From: Xanthobacteraceae bacterium
GTDB lineage: Bacteria > Pseudomonadota > Alphaproteobacteria > Rhizobiales > Xanthobacteraceae
Assembly: GCA_022844205.1 (NCBI GenBank)
Contig: JALHMF010000003.1
Location: 1 to 64,000, forward strand
Direction of reading: 5' to 3'
Length of the DNA: 64,000 bases
The notes under the pieces were generated by a model. That model was not told where the DNA came from. It was given only the letters and a program-made list of their open reading frames with translations, and did not search any database. Made by a program: the position numbers and the translations under genes. This document shows positions 15,890 to 24,719 of the stretch, piece after piece (position 1 is the first letter of the stretch; every line of letters starts with the position of its first letter).

Positions 15890-17167
15890 TTAGATGCCGA
15901 ACTTCGCGGTTTTGATCCACTCCCAGAAGTCCGCGCCGGCCGGCTTCTGCAGGTCGGTCGAGTACATGGTGTCGAACTTGTCGAGCGTCACGAAGTCATA
16001 CTTGTTCTTGTGCGTGGTCAGGCCCTGGATGAAGGTCTGGTCGGCGATCTTGTCCTTGCGCCAGCCGCCCTTGCCGCCGAGGCTTTCGACTTCGAGGCCG
16101 ATCATTGCTTCGGCGATTTGATCCACACTCGGCCAGCCGCCCTTGGCCTTCGCCGCTTTTTCGACCGCCTGCTGGTAGGAAATCATCGAGAAGTAGGCCC
16201 GGTCGGATTCCCAGTTCGGGTAGTCCTTGTGCTTGTCCTCGTACCAGCCGACGAATTCCTTGGCGGTGGCGTTCGCGTTCGGATTGTTGAAGTAGAGCGT
16301 GTTGTGGCCGAACAGCATTCCTTCCGGCGTGAAATCCTTTTTCATCGCGGTGTGCTGCCAGCCGGCGGCCGGGAACACGAGCTTGGCGCTCTTGGTGAGG
16401 CCCGCCGCGTCCGCCTGCTTCATGAAGATCGGCAGATCCGCGAACAGGAGCGACGAGAAGATGAGGTCGGGCTTTGCCGCCTGCAGTGCGGCGACATGGC
16501 TCGTGAGGTCCATCGTGCCGACTTTCGGCCACTGCTCGGTCACCAGTTCATGCTCGATGTTGAAGCGCTTGAGGAGTGCCACGAACGCGGCCTGGTTGTT
16601 GCGGCCGTAGGAGTAGTCGGGGTTGATGCCCGCGACGCGCTTGAACTGGCCCTTGAAATATTTGATCGCGAGGATCGAGGCCATCACGGCCTCGCATTCG
16701 TTGTCGGTGCTGCGGAAGAGATATTTCGGGTTCGGCAGTTTCTCGACGACGCCGTCCTGCGTCGTGCCGTCCCAGAAGATGGTGAGCACGCGGGACTCTT
16801 CGACCACCGGGCCGAGCGCCAGTGCGACGCCCGTGGAAACGATGCCCTGCACGTGATCGACCTGCTCCTGCTGCACCATGCGCGAGAAACGCTCGATCGT
16901 GTCCTTCGGCGAAGTCTCTTCGTCGATGACGAGTTGCACCTTGCGGCCGGCGATGCCGCCTGCGGCATTCATTTTCTCCGCGGCCCATTCGGCGGCGCGG
17001 ATGCCGCTGATGCCGGGGCTGGCGGCAAGGCCCGTGCGCGGAGCGAGCACGCCGATCTTCAGCGGCTTGTTCTGCGCGATGGCGGGGGCGAAAATGCCGG
17101 CGGCCGGTGTGGCGAGAACGCCAACCGCTGCGGCGGACTTCAACAGATTGCGGCGTGTCAGTTTCAT
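15890..17167 (-). CDS. livK: ABC transporter substrate-binding protein, LivK/Leu-Ile-Val family, Tat-exported
   Basis: 425 residues. The N-terminus MKLTRRNLLKSAAAVGVLA is a twin-arginine signal followed by a hydrophobic stretch ending ...AIAQ, so export as a folded protein is likely. The mature part is a type I periplasmic binding protein (KIGVLAPRTGLAASPGISGIRAAEWAAEKMNAAGGIAGRKV). The ligand cannot be told; linkage to a PanB-like enzyme and a lipid-type hydroxylase argues against plain branched-chain amino acids. The gene heads the liv operon, with a TGATATATCA site 49-58 bp upstream. Confidence 0.88.
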   Translation of the reverse strand: MKLTRRNLLKSAAAVGVLATPAAGIFAPAIAQNKPLKIGVLAPRTGLAASPGISGIRAAEWAAEKMNAAGGIAGRKVQLVIDEETSPKDTIERFSRMVQQEQVDHVQGIVSTGVALALGPVVEESRVLTIFWDGTTQDGVVEKLPNPKYLFRSTDNECEAVMASILAIKYFKGQFKRVAGINPDYSYGRNNQAAFVALLKRFNIEHELVTEQWPKVGTMDLTSHVAALQAAKPDLIFSSLLFADLPIFMKQADAAGLTKSAKLVFPAAGWQHTAMKKDFTPEGMLFGHNTLYFNNPNANATAKEFVGWYEDKHKDYPNWESDRAYFSMISYQQAVEKAAKAKGGWPSVDQIAEAMIGLEVESLGGKGGWRKDKIADQTFIQGLTTHKNKYDFVTLDKFDTMYSTDLQKPAGADFWEWIKTAKFGI

Positions 17168-17215
17168 GTTTCTCTCCCCTTCGTGCCGGGTTCATCCCGG
17201 CTGTCTTTGTGAAGA

Positions 17216-17225
17216 TGATATATCA
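17216..17225. promoter_or_regulatory. Putative GntR operator upstream of livK
   Basis: A second exact copy of the palindrome TGATATATCA, followed by GTA as at the hydroxylase site (read on the minus strand there). It lies 49 bp upstream of the livK start. An ACTATGTCAGT sequence follows at 17228, which could be a weaker second half-site. It probably binds the GntR protein encoded at 17601. Confidence 0.55.
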
Positions 17226-17285
17226 GTACTATGTCAGTGAACAGTCCAAACTTTTACGGAGGCCGCGCCGTGCCGATTGTTTTGG

Positions 17286-17594
17286 CTACTGTTTTTCGAT
17301 GGCTTCGATGGCGCGGTCGATTTCCTCGCCCGACAATTTCCAGTCGTTGTCCATGTTGGCGACCACCGATTTCATGAACGGCTCCGAGAGCGCGATCGCG
17401 CGCTCCTTGTCGCCGAGATAGTCCACGAGGATCGCGAGCGCGAGCTGCTGCGGGCTTTCCCCCTCGTAGGTCCACTCAAACCCGTATTTCGTAAAGCGCT
17501 TGACCTCATAATGCTCTTCAAGCCGTTTTCCGTCGGCCGTCACCAGCAGTCCATCGATTGTGCGTTTGCCTTCGTACATCGTCGTGTTTCCCAT
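17286..17594 (-). CDS. DUF6166-like small protein
   Basis: 102 residues: MYEGKRTIDGLLVTADGKRLEEHYEVKRF...GFEWTYEGESPQQLALAILVDYLGD... The Y.G.R...G...VTVDG.PL....L....GFEWGY.GSGPAQLALALL pattern is that of DUF6166, a family without a known function. It starts 6 bp after the GntR gene on the same strand and is therefore probably cotranscribed with it and the panB-like gene. Confidence 0.7.
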   Translation of the reverse strand: MGNTTMYEGKRTIDGLLVTADGKRLEEHYEVKRFTKYGFEWTYEGESPQQLALAILVDYLGDKERAIALSEPFMKSVVANMDNDWKLSGEEIDRAIEAIEKQ

Positions 17595-17600
17595 CAGCCT

Positions 17601-18278
17601 TCACACGGTCGCGCGTGTGAACGTCTCCACGTAATCCATGAGTTGATCGGAAGCCTTGGCTGCGCGGGCCGGGTCGCCCTTCGCGATGGCGCGGGCCTGC
17701 TCCGCATGCAGCTTCGCGCAGAGCGGCAGGTCCGCCGCCTCGCGGTAATGCATGTACCAGAAGCGGCGCGAGAGGCCCTGCAAGAGCTTCATCGCGCGCG
17801 CGGCATAATCGTTATGCGCCGTCTCGACCATGAGATGGTTGAGATCGCGGTCGAGCCGCATGAAAGCGATGTCGTCGCTCATCTTGCCGGCGCGATCCAT
17901 GGAGCGTGCGACTTCGTTCAGGAGTTCGCGCTCGCCGGCGGTAGCCCGTTCCGCGCCTGCGCGGCTGAGCAGGCGCTCCAGTTCGCGGCGCACTTCCAGC
18001 ACCAGCAACTGCTCGCGCGGATTGATGTCCGAAACCAGAATGCCCTTGCGCGGCAGGATGCGCACCAGTCCTTCCAGCGACAGGCGCTGCAACGCTTCGC
18101 GGATCGGCGTGCGGCCGATTTTCAGCGAGCCGGAAAGCTGTTGCTCTGAAAGGACTTCGCCGGGTTTCAGCCGCAGCGTGACAATGCGCTCCTCGATCTG
18201 GCGATAGGCCTGGTCGGTGAGCGTGTCGGGCGACTGGACCTTGGGGGTCTTGCGCGGGACCGCAACGTGTTTGGTCAT
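17601..18278 (-). CDS. GntR-family transcriptional regulator (FadR/FCD subfamily)
   Basis: 225 residues. The N-terminal winged HTH (about 20-90) contains LSEQQLSGSLKIGRTPIREALQRLSLEGLVRILPRKGILVSDI, the GntR signature. The C-terminal all-helical FCD ligand domain (about 95-220) carries the usual metal-binding pattern (D...H, HYREAADL, HAEQARAI). It lies between the panB-like and DUF6166 genes, 11 bp and 6 bp away. It likely senses an acid ligand and controls the TGATATATCA sites before livK, the hydroxylase and panB. The effector is unknown. Confidence 0.88.
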   Translation of the reverse strand: MTKHVAVPRKTPKVQSPDTLTDQAYRQIEERIVTLRLKPGEVLSEQQLSGSLKIGRTPIREALQRLSLEGLVRILPRKGILVSDINPREQLLVLEVRRELERLLSRAGAERATAGERELLNEVARSMDRAGKMSDDIAFMRLDRDLNHLMVETAHNDYAARAMKLLQGLSRRFWYMHYREAADLPLCAKLHAEQARAIAKGDPARAAKASDQLMDYVETFTRATV

Positions 18279-18289
18279 TCAATCGGTTC

Positions 18290-19186
18290 CTAGATCTGGC
18301 GGCGCTTGGAGACCATCGACGCAAACTTCTCATACTCCGCGTCGTTGATACTGTAGGAATGCTCGTCGTCAGGGAAGGAGCCTTCCTTCACTTCCTTCAC
18401 ATATTCCTTGATCCCCGCGACCGCGACTTCGGTGAGCTTCGCGTAGCGCTTGGTGAACTTGGGCTTGAAGTCGGTGAACACGCCGAGCAGGTCGTAGCAA
18501 AGCAAAATCTGACCGTCCGTGCCGACACCGGCGCCGATGCCGATGGTCGGAATTTCAAGCTGTTCCGAAATCAGCCGCGCGATTTTGGCGGGCACCGCCT
18601 CGAATTCAAGCATGAAACAGCCCGCGTCCTGAATGGCGAAAGCGTCCTCCAGAATTTTCATCGCCGCGTCCGCCGTCCGGCCCTGAATCTTGAAGCCGCC
18701 GAACATCGCGACCGTATGCGGCGTCAGGCCGATATGCGAAGCGGTTGGAATGCCGGCATCCACCAGGGCCTTCAGAATATGCGCCTGCGATTTTCCGCCC
18801 TGCGGTTTCACCGCGTCGGAAAGCCCGTCCTGCATGAAGCGCGTGGCGTTGACGAGCGCGCGGTCGATCGTGTTGTAGCTTTGATAGGGCATGCAGCCGA
18901 GCACGAACGTATTCGGCGCGCCGCGGCGGACCGCCTGCGCATGCATCACCATCATGTCCATGGTGGCGGGGACGGTGCTCTTGTGTCCGTGCGCAATCAT
19001 CGCAAGGCTGTCGCCAAGGACCGCGACATCGACACCGGCCATTTCCGCCCACTGCGCGGAGGTGTAGTCCGGTACCGACATGTAGACCATTTTCTCGCCG
19101 GTCTTTTTCGAGTCACGGATTTCGGTAATGGTGCGCTTCTCGCGCTTGGCGGGGGCGGCACCGCCGGCTTCCTTCTCCTTCGACAT
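18290..19186 (-). CDS. PanB-like protein (ketopantoate hydroxymethyltransferase family) with altered metal ligands
   Basis: 298 residues. The family fold is clear: VLGDSLAM near 57, HIGLTPHTVAMFGGFKIQGR at 151-170, IGIGAGVGTDGQILL, and a PanB-like C-terminus. In E. coli PanB, Mg is held by Asp45, Asp84 and Glu114. Aligned by eye, Asp45 is kept (D59) but Asp84 becomes Cys98 (LGCMPY for LADLPF) and Glu114 becomes Gln129 (KPQGG for KIEGG). Lys112 (K127), His136 (H151) and Glu181 (E186) are kept. No panC is nearby, and the gene sits with a liv transporter and a GntR regulator. A catabolic or different aldol-type enzyme is more likely than pantothenate synthesis. Confidence 0.8.
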   Translation of the reverse strand: MSKEKEAGGAAPAKREKRTITEIRDSKKTGEKMVYMSVPDYTSAQWAEMAGVDVAVLGDSLAMIAHGHKSTVPATMDMMVMHAQAVRRGAPNTFVLGCMPYQSYNTIDRALVNATRFMQDGLSDAVKPQGGKSQAHILKALVDAGIPTASHIGLTPHTVAMFGGFKIQGRTADAAMKILEDAFAIQDAGCFMLEFEAVPAKIARLISEQLEIPTIGIGAGVGTDGQILLCYDLLGVFTDFKPKFTKRYAKLTEVAVAGIKEYVKEVKEGSFPDDEHSYSINDAEYEKFASMVSKRRQI

Positions 19187-19216
19187 TCCGTTCCCCGAAC
19201 ATTTTTTGTTTGTACG

Positions 19217-19228
19217 TGTGATATATGT
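19217..19228. promoter_or_regulatory. Putative degenerate GntR operator upstream of the panB-like gene
   Basis: TGTGATATATGT shares TGATATAT with the exact palindromes at 12489 and 17216 and matches 8 of its 10 bases. Its GTG extension also matches the hydroxylase site read on the minus strand. It lies about 33 bp before the panB-like start, so repression of the regulator's own operon is plausible. Confidence 0.45.
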
Positions 19229-19271
19229 CTCATATGTTAGAAGGCTAAAGCCCTCTGTTCAAGAGACTTCC

Positions 19272-19640
19272 GTGACCCTCAACGCCTGGTTCGTCGCCCT
19301 GTCTTTTGCTGCGCTGCTTCTGGCGGCAAGCCTGCACCTGCTTTCCGCGGTGGATCATTTTCCGAAGGAAGAAAGAAAACCTGAGTTTGCGGGCGGCAAG
19401 GGGGGGGTGTTGCTGCATGGCTCGATCCTGCTCGTGCTGATCGCGGTCATGGCGGGTATCTGGCTCGTCTTCACGAGTACGCCGTGGTACGCGGCCGTCA
19501 TCGCCGGCGGTTTGGGCGCGCTGGTGGCGCCGTTGATCCTGCCGAATTTCTCGGATCGCTTCGTCGATGGGAAGGGCGCGCTGGTGGTGTTCACGCTTTG
19601 CGCGTATCTGTCGCTCGCAGCCATCCGGCTGTTTCAATGA
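19272..19640 (+). CDS. Small hypothetical inner-membrane protein
   Basis: 122 residues from GTG 19272, the first start downstream of the panB promoter region. Four hydrophobic segments (about 5-22, 47-65, 70-88 and 103-119) predict a small polytopic membrane protein. No family is recognised. Divergent from the panB-like gene; the next gene follows by 16 bp, so the two may be cotranscribed. Confidence 0.65.
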   Translation: MTLNAWFVALSFAALLLAASLHLLSAVDHFPKEERKPEFAGGKGGVLLHGSILLVLIAVMAGIWLVFTSTPWYAAVIAGGLGALVAPLILPNFSDRFVDGKGALVVFTLCAYLSLAAIRLFQ

Positions 19641-19656
19641 GCGGAATCTTCCTCGC

Positions 19657-20562
19657 GTGAAGAAAAACAGTCCGGCACCGGCAACCATGTTTGCCAATCC
19701 ATATCTTTTGCTCTCGCTCGCCGCGCTGTTCTGGTCCGGCAATCACATCATCGGGCGTGCCATCGCGGGGCTGATCCCGCCGTTCTCGACTTCAGGATTT
19801 CGCTGGCTGCTGCCCTGCATTTTGCTGTGGCCGTTCGCCCGTCCGCATGTGATGCGGGACTGGCCGAAGATCAGGAAGCACTGGAAGACCGTGCTGTTTG
19901 TCGGCCTCACCGGCGGCGCGATCTTCGGAGCGGGCCAGTATGTCGGCCTGCAACTGACGACGGCGCTCAACGTTTCGGTGCTGAATTCGATCACGCCGGT
20001 TGCGATCGTTGCCGTGAGCGCTGTTCTGTTCGGCGAACGGCTCGCAATCTTCCAGGCCATCGGCATTCTGGTTTCGTTTCTCGGCGTATTGCTGATCCTG
20101 ACGCGCGCCGATTATCACACGCTGACGACACTCGATTTCAATTTGGGCGACATCATCATCTTCCTGAATATGGTGCTGTTCGCCGTCTATTCGGTGGTGC
20201 TGAGAAAACTCCCCAAGCTTCACTGGCTCACCTTCATCTTCATGATGGGCGCGATTTCATCGATCGCGATGATCCCGTTTTCGATGTGGGAGATCGCTTC
20301 GGGCAAGCCGTTTGTCATCAACCTCTGGACGGTACTGGCGCTGCTCTATTTTGCGATCTTCACGAGTGTGCTCGCATTCCTGTTCTGGCAGCGTGGCATT
20401 GCGATGATCGGGCCGAATCGCGGTGGGCCGTTCCTGCACCTGATCCCGATCTACAGTGCGGTGATGGCGAGCGCCTTTCTTGGCGAGCATTTGCAGATCT
20501 ATCATTTCGCCGGGTTCTTCCTGATCATCGCCGGCGTCTGGGCTGCTTCCAGGCAGGCGTAG
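19657..20562 (+). CDS. DMT superfamily (EamA) transporter
   Basis: 301 residues from GTG 19657 (ATG 19687 is the alternative; neither has a strong ribosome binding site). There are ten hydrophobic segments in two EamA repeats, with the typical PYLLLSLAALFWSGNHIIGRAI start and LTTALNVSVLNSITPVAIVAVSAVLFGER motif ending the first repeat. The transported compound is unknown; EamA proteins export amino acids and metabolites. It is followed by a 200 bp gap with no gene. Confidence 0.85.
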   Translation: MKKNSPAPATMFANPYLLLSLAALFWSGNHIIGRAIAGLIPPFSTSGFRWLLPCILLWPFARPHVMRDWPKIRKHWKTVLFVGLTGGAIFGAGQYVGLQLTTALNVSVLNSITPVAIVAVSAVLFGERLAIFQAIGILVSFLGVLLILTRADYHTLTTLDFNLGDIIIFLNMVLFAVYSVVLRKLPKLHWLTFIFMMGAISSIAMIPFSMWEIASGKPFVINLWTVLALLYFAIFTSVLAFLFWQRGIAMIGPNRGGPFLHLIPIYSAVMASAFLGEHLQIYHFAGFFLIIAGVWAASRQA

Positions 20563-20765
20563 CGGACGATCCGGGAGGGAACTCGCATCCAGCGGCCCGC
20601 GGATTAACCATGTCCGCACAGGGCCGTACTTTCGCCGCACTGGACCGGTCATTTTCGCGATACTATTCAATCAATTGGGGAATCCGGGCGCGGCGTCCGG
20701 ATAGATGGCACGGAAGTTTGCTGCGTTCGCGCAGTGCGTTGCGTGCTTCGGTTTTAGTAGCGGCG

Positions 20766-21698
20766 ATGGGGCTGAACCAGACCAAACAACATGGCTCGTC
20801 CGGTTCAGCGCGCGCACGGATGCTGCGCGCGGGTGCCGCCATTTGCGCCTGCCTCTTTCTCGGCGCCTGCAACACGAGCGGAAAATTCGCCCGCTCCGTC
20901 GATCCGAAATACGGAGTGGCGTCGAGCCCGCGCGTCGTGGAGGACGGCGAGGCGATCCCGAAGGGCGGCGGCTACTATCGCGTCGGCAAGCCCTACATTA
21001 TCGGCGGCCGCGAGTATATCCCCGAGCACAATCCGAACTATCAGTCCGAGGGGATCGCCTCCTGGTACGGCGACCAGTTTCACGGAAGGCTGACCGCGAA
21101 CGGCGAAATCTTCGACAAGGAATCCATTTCAGCCGCGCACACCACGATGCCGATTCCGAGCTACGCGCGCGTGACCAATCTCGCGAACCGCCGCTCGATC
21201 ATCGTCCGCGTGAACGACCGCGGCCCGTTTCACAGCGATCGTGTCATCGATCTGTCCGCGCGCACCGCCGACATGCTCGGCTTCCGGCATAACGGGGTCG
21301 CGCGCGTGCGCGTGGAATATGTCGGCCCGGCGAACATCAAGGGCAGCGACGACATGCGGCTTGCCGCGACGCTTCGCCACGACGGATCGCCGGCACCGGC
21401 GCCGTCCGCGGTCATGGTGGCGTCCGGCGGTCCATTCGTGCCGTCGCAGCCCGCCTCGTTTCCCGGACGGCAGATGGCGGCGAATGTGCCCCAGCCGCCG
21501 GAACGCCCGTTCGATCTGGGCCGCTATCCGCAGAATGCGCCCGCGCTGCGCGAAGCGCCGCGGGAAAGCCGTCCGATGGTGATGGCCTCGGCCGCGGGCG
21601 GCTATGAGCGCCGGCCGTTGCCGAACGCCGCTTACGACCAACCCGGCCATCCTCGGCCGATTGACAGCCCGATCGCTTCCGGGCGCGGCCTCTACTGA
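20766..21698 (+). CDS. rlpA: Septal ring lytic transglycosylase RlpA family lipoprotein
   Basis: 310 residues from ATG 20766 (ATG 20820 would also give a signal peptide). The lipobox LFLGAC makes Cys the likely lipidated residue. The double-psi beta-barrel domain (about 100-195) has the RlpA motifs GIASWYGDQFHGRLTANGE and VRVNDRGPF, containing catalytic-type Glu/His/Asp. The C-terminus is Pro/Arg-rich and lacks a clear SPOR domain. It is expected to cut denuded peptidoglycan glycans. It stands first in the usual rlpA-dacC-tmk-holB-metG order. Confidence 0.88.
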   Translation: MGLNQTKQHGSSGSARARMLRAGAAICACLFLGACNTSGKFARSVDPKYGVASSPRVVEDGEAIPKGGGYYRVGKPYIIGGREYIPEHNPNYQSEGIASWYGDQFHGRLTANGEIFDKESISAAHTTMPIPSYARVTNLANRRSIIVRVNDRGPFHSDRVIDLSARTADMLGFRHNGVARVRVEYVGPANIKGSDDMRLAATLRHDGSPAPAPSAVMVASGGPFVPSQPASFPGRQMAANVPQPPERPFDLGRYPQNAPALREAPRESRPMVMASAAGGYERRPLPNAAYDQPGHPRPIDSPIASGRGLY

Positions 21699-21771
21699 TT
21701 TCTGCTCCCGATTGATCCGTGTAATCCCGGCTTGCTATGGGTCTGTCCGGCGGGGCGGACGGATAGAGGCA

Positions 21772-22977
21772 ATGCGCGTGAAAATGGCTCTCCTTCGCTT
21801 ATTGGCGGCCGCGTATCTGATGACGTTGGGCGGGTTCGCACTTCCCGCGCGGGCACAGATATCCCCGAATTTCGCGGTGAATTCTTCGGCCGTGATCCTG
21901 CTCGACTACGAGAGCGGCTCCGTACTCTATGAGCGCAACGCCGACCGTCCGACGCATCCGGCGAGCCTTGCCAAGCTGATGACGCTCGAAATCGTCTTCG
22001 ACGAACTGAAGCGCGGCGATCTCAAGCTCGATGAGCAACTGGCCGTCAGCGCCAATGCGTGGCGCAGGGGGGGCGCACCTTCCGGCGGCTCCACCATGTT
22101 CGCCGCCGTCAATTCGCGCATCCGCGTGGAGGATCTCATCAAGGGCATCACCGTCGCCTCCGGCAACGATGCGTGCATCGTTTTCGCCGAAGCGCTGGCG
22201 GGTAATGAGGATTTGTTCGCGCGCCGCATGAACGAGCGCGCCCGTGAACTCGGCCTGACCTCCGCCGATTTCAGGAATTCAACCGGCCAGCACGATCCCG
22301 AGCAGGTGATTTCCGTGCGCGATCTGTCGAAACTCGCCGCGCACATCGCCCGCACCTATCCGGAATACATGCACTATTTCAGCGAGCGCGAAATCACCTG
22401 GAGCAAGATCCGCCAGTTGAACCGCAATCCGCTGCTGGACATGAACATCAACGCGGACGGCATGAAGACCGGCTACATCAAGGAATCCGGTTATGCGCTG
22501 GTGGGCACAGCGGTGCAGGACGGCCAGCGTCTGATCCTCGCCATCAACGGTGCCGACAGCGCGAAGGAACGCGTCGATGACGGCAAGCGCTTGTTGGAAT
22601 GGGGATTTCGCAATTTCGAGCCGCGCACGCTGTTCCGGGAAGGTGTCACGGTCACCGAGGCGCGTGTTTATGGCGGCGAGAGCGGCCGCGTTCCGCTTGT
22701 GGGTAAAGGTGAAATCAGGCTCCTGTCCGCGCGCAATGCCGCTGACCGGGTGATCGCAAGGGTCTATTATACCGGGCCCTTGCGGGCGCCAGTGGAGAAA
22801 GGCAAAGAGGTCGCCCGTCTCCGGGTCTTCCGCGGCGACCGGGTGGCACTCGACACGCCGCTTTACGCGGGTGCCGACGTAGCGAGCGGATCGCTTTTTC
22901 AACGTGCAATGGACAACGTCGGTGAATCGGCGATCGGCTTCGTCAGAAGCGGCATGAATTCGATACTGAAGAGATAG
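21772..22977 (+). CDS. dacC: D-alanyl-D-alanine carboxypeptidase (PBP5/6 family)
   Basis: 401 residues from ATG 21772 with GATAGAGG upstream. A signal peptide ends ...LPARAQ. Penicillin-binding motifs are present: SLAK (S65-K68), SGN (130-132) and KTG in DGMKTGY. The C-terminal PBP5 domain follows (about 300-380) and ends in an amphipathic helix (FQRAMDNVGESAIGFVRSGMNSILKR), the usual membrane anchor. It trims the terminal D-Ala of pentapeptides in the periplasm. It lies 2 bp upstream of tmk. Confidence 0.9.
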   Translation: MRVKMALLRLLAAAYLMTLGGFALPARAQISPNFAVNSSAVILLDYESGSVLYERNADRPTHPASLAKLMTLEIVFDELKRGDLKLDEQLAVSANAWRRGGAPSGGSTMFAAVNSRIRVEDLIKGITVASGNDACIVFAEALAGNEDLFARRMNERARELGLTSADFRNSTGQHDPEQVISVRDLSKLAAHIARTYPEYMHYFSEREITWSKIRQLNRNPLLDMNINADGMKTGYIKESGYALVGTAVQDGQRLILAINGADSAKERVDDGKRLLEWGFRNFEPRTLFREGVTVTEARVYGGESGRVPLVGKGEIRLLSARNAADRVIARVYYTGPLRAPVEKGKEVARLRVFRGDRVALDTPLYAGADVASGSLFQRAMDNVGESAIGFVRSGMNSILKR

Positions 22978-22979
22978 CG

Positions 22980-23660
22980 ATGGCAAAGCCGCGCGGCAAA
23001 TTCATCACGTTCGAAGGCGGCGACGCGAGCGGGAAGAGCACGCAGGTCCTCCGCCTCGCCGACCGGCTGCGCATGCGCGGCATCGAAGTGGTGGTGACGC
23101 GCGAGCCCGGCGGCTCGCCCGGTGCGGAAGCGATCCGCCATGTGCTGTTGTCGGGTTTTGCTAAGCCGCTGGGTGCTGAAGCCGAAGCCATGCTGTTCGC
23201 CGCCGCCCGCGACGATCATGTGAGCACACTGATCCGTCCCGCACTGGAAAGCGGTGCCTGGGTGATTTCGGACCGCTTCATCGATTCCACCCGCGTCTAT
23301 CAGGGCATCATCGGCGGCGTGAACATGGGGCTGATCCGCGCGATGGAGCGCCTGACGCTCGGCGGCCTCTTGCCCGACATGACGGTCCTGCTCGACGTGT
23401 CGCCGGAGACGAGCAAGGAGCGGGCGGCCACGCGCGGCGAGGGAGCCGATCGTTTCGAGAGTGAGGGCGACGAGACGAAGCAATGGATCCGCGAAGCCTT
23501 CAAGCGGTTCGCGGAAAACGAGCCCGAGCGCTGGGTAATCATTGAAGCCGGCAAGGGCAAGACGCCGGATGCCGTTTCGATGGCGGTGTGGATGCAGGTG
23601 TCGCAACGGCTCATGCGGACGCTGCAGCCCGCGATGGCAACGCCGAGGGCGGCGGGTTGA
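22980..23660 (+). CDS. tmk: Thymidylate kinase
   Basis: 226 residues. The P-loop is FEGGDASGKST, the DR(Y/F) motif is SDRFIDSTRVYQG, and TREPGGSPGAEAIR is the dTMP-binding region. It converts dTMP to dTDP. Its stop overlaps the TTG start of holB, a standard pairing. Confidence 0.95.
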   Translation: MAKPRGKFITFEGGDASGKSTQVLRLADRLRMRGIEVVVTREPGGSPGAEAIRHVLLSGFAKPLGAEAEAMLFAAARDDHVSTLIRPALESGAWVISDRFIDSTRVYQGIIGGVNMGLIRAMERLTLGGLLPDMTVLLDVSPETSKERAATRGEGADRFESEGDETKQWIREAFKRFAENEPERWVIIEAGKGKTPDAVSMAVWMQVSQRLMRTLQPAMATPRAAG

Positions 23661-24694
23661 GCGATATCGAGGAAGCCGACCGCCTCGAAGGCGTGCCGCA
23701 TCCGCGCGAAATCTTCCAGCTCACCGGCCACGCCGAAGCGGAAACAGCCGTGCTCTCGGGCTGGCAGGCGCGGCGGCTTCCGCATGCGCTTTTGATCGGC
23801 GGGCCGGAAGGCATCGGCAAGGCGACGCTCGCCTATCGCATCGCGCGCTTCCTGCTCGCCAATACGGAACCCGGAGCAAAGGCTCTGGAGAGCCTTGCCG
23901 TCGATCCGGAGCATCCGGTTGCGCGCCAGGTCATGGCGATGTCGCATCCCGATCTGCTGGTGCTGCGGCGCGTCTCGCCGGAAGAAGGCAAGAAGGCACC
24001 GAGCGAAATTCCCGCCGACATGGTGCGGAAAACGGTTTCCTTTTTCGGCTCCACCGCCGCGCGCGGCGGCTATCGCATCTGCATCGTGGACTCGGCGGAA
24101 GAGCTGAACCGCTTCGGCGCGAACTCTCTTCTCAAGATTCTGGAGGAGCCGCCGCCAAATTCGCTGCTCATCATCGTCTCCCATTCGCCGGGACGCCTGC
24201 TGCCGACGATCCGCTCCCGCTGCCGGCGGATTCTCCTGCGCCCGCTCGATCATGCGGAAGTCATAGAAGCAGTTCAGAATGTTGCCGATCGAATTGCGGA
24301 TCTCCCCCGGGACCAGATCGGGCAGGCGGCGCGCGCCAGTGCGGGGAGCGTGCGGCGTGCGATCCAGTTGCTGCTGGCCGAGGGCCTCGAAGTGCGCAGC
24401 CTCACGATTGAAATGCTGAACAAGCTGCCGCAGGTGGACGGCGCTTCGCTCAGCACCTTGTCGGACAAGGTCCAGCGCGAGCGCGGGCTGGAGGTTTTTT
24501 CCGAGACGGTGGAGGACTGGCTGGCGCTCGCCGCGACCGATACGGCCGGCGGCGAGGCCGCGCGCCTTGCGCGCTATGCCGAGACATGGGAAAAAGTGCG
24601 CCGCGCAGCGGTCGAGGCCGAGGCTTTCAATCTCGACCGTCGGCCGCTCGTGTTTCAGGTCTTCTCCATGCTCGCCGAGGCGGCCCGCAACTGA
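23657..24694 (+). CDS. holB: DNA polymerase III delta' subunit
   Basis: 345 residues from TTG 23657, whose bases overlap the tmk stop (TTGA). The AAA+ clamp-loader part has [12 protein letters not shown] at about 47-58 and the sensor region [34 protein letters not shown]. It belongs to the clamp loader that places the beta clamp on DNA. Confidence 0.92.
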   Translation: MSDIEEADRLEGVPHPREIFQLTGHAEAETAVLSGWQARRLPHALLIGGPEGIGKATLAYRIARFLLANTEPGAKALESLAVDPEHPVARQVMAMSHPDLLVLRRVSPEEGKKAPSEIPADMVRKTVSFFGSTAARGGYRICIVDSAEELNRFGANSLLKILEEPPPNSLLIIVSHSPGRLLPTIRSRCRRILLRPLDHAEVIEAVQNVADRIADLPRDQIGQAARASAGSVRRAIQLLLAEGLEVRSLTIEMLNKLPQVDGASLSTLSDKVQRERGLEVFSETVEDWLALAATDTAGGEAARLARYAETWEKVRRAAVEAEAFNLDRRPLVFQVFSMLAEAARN

Positions 24695-24719
24695 CGCGCG
24701 CGCAACCGAGGAATTGTCG

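Noticed and set aside
19827-20765. N-terminal two thirds of a 623-codon frame ending with rlpA
   Set aside because: The upstream part is a shadow frame of the EamA transporter; only the part from about 20766 encodes a signal peptide and RlpA.
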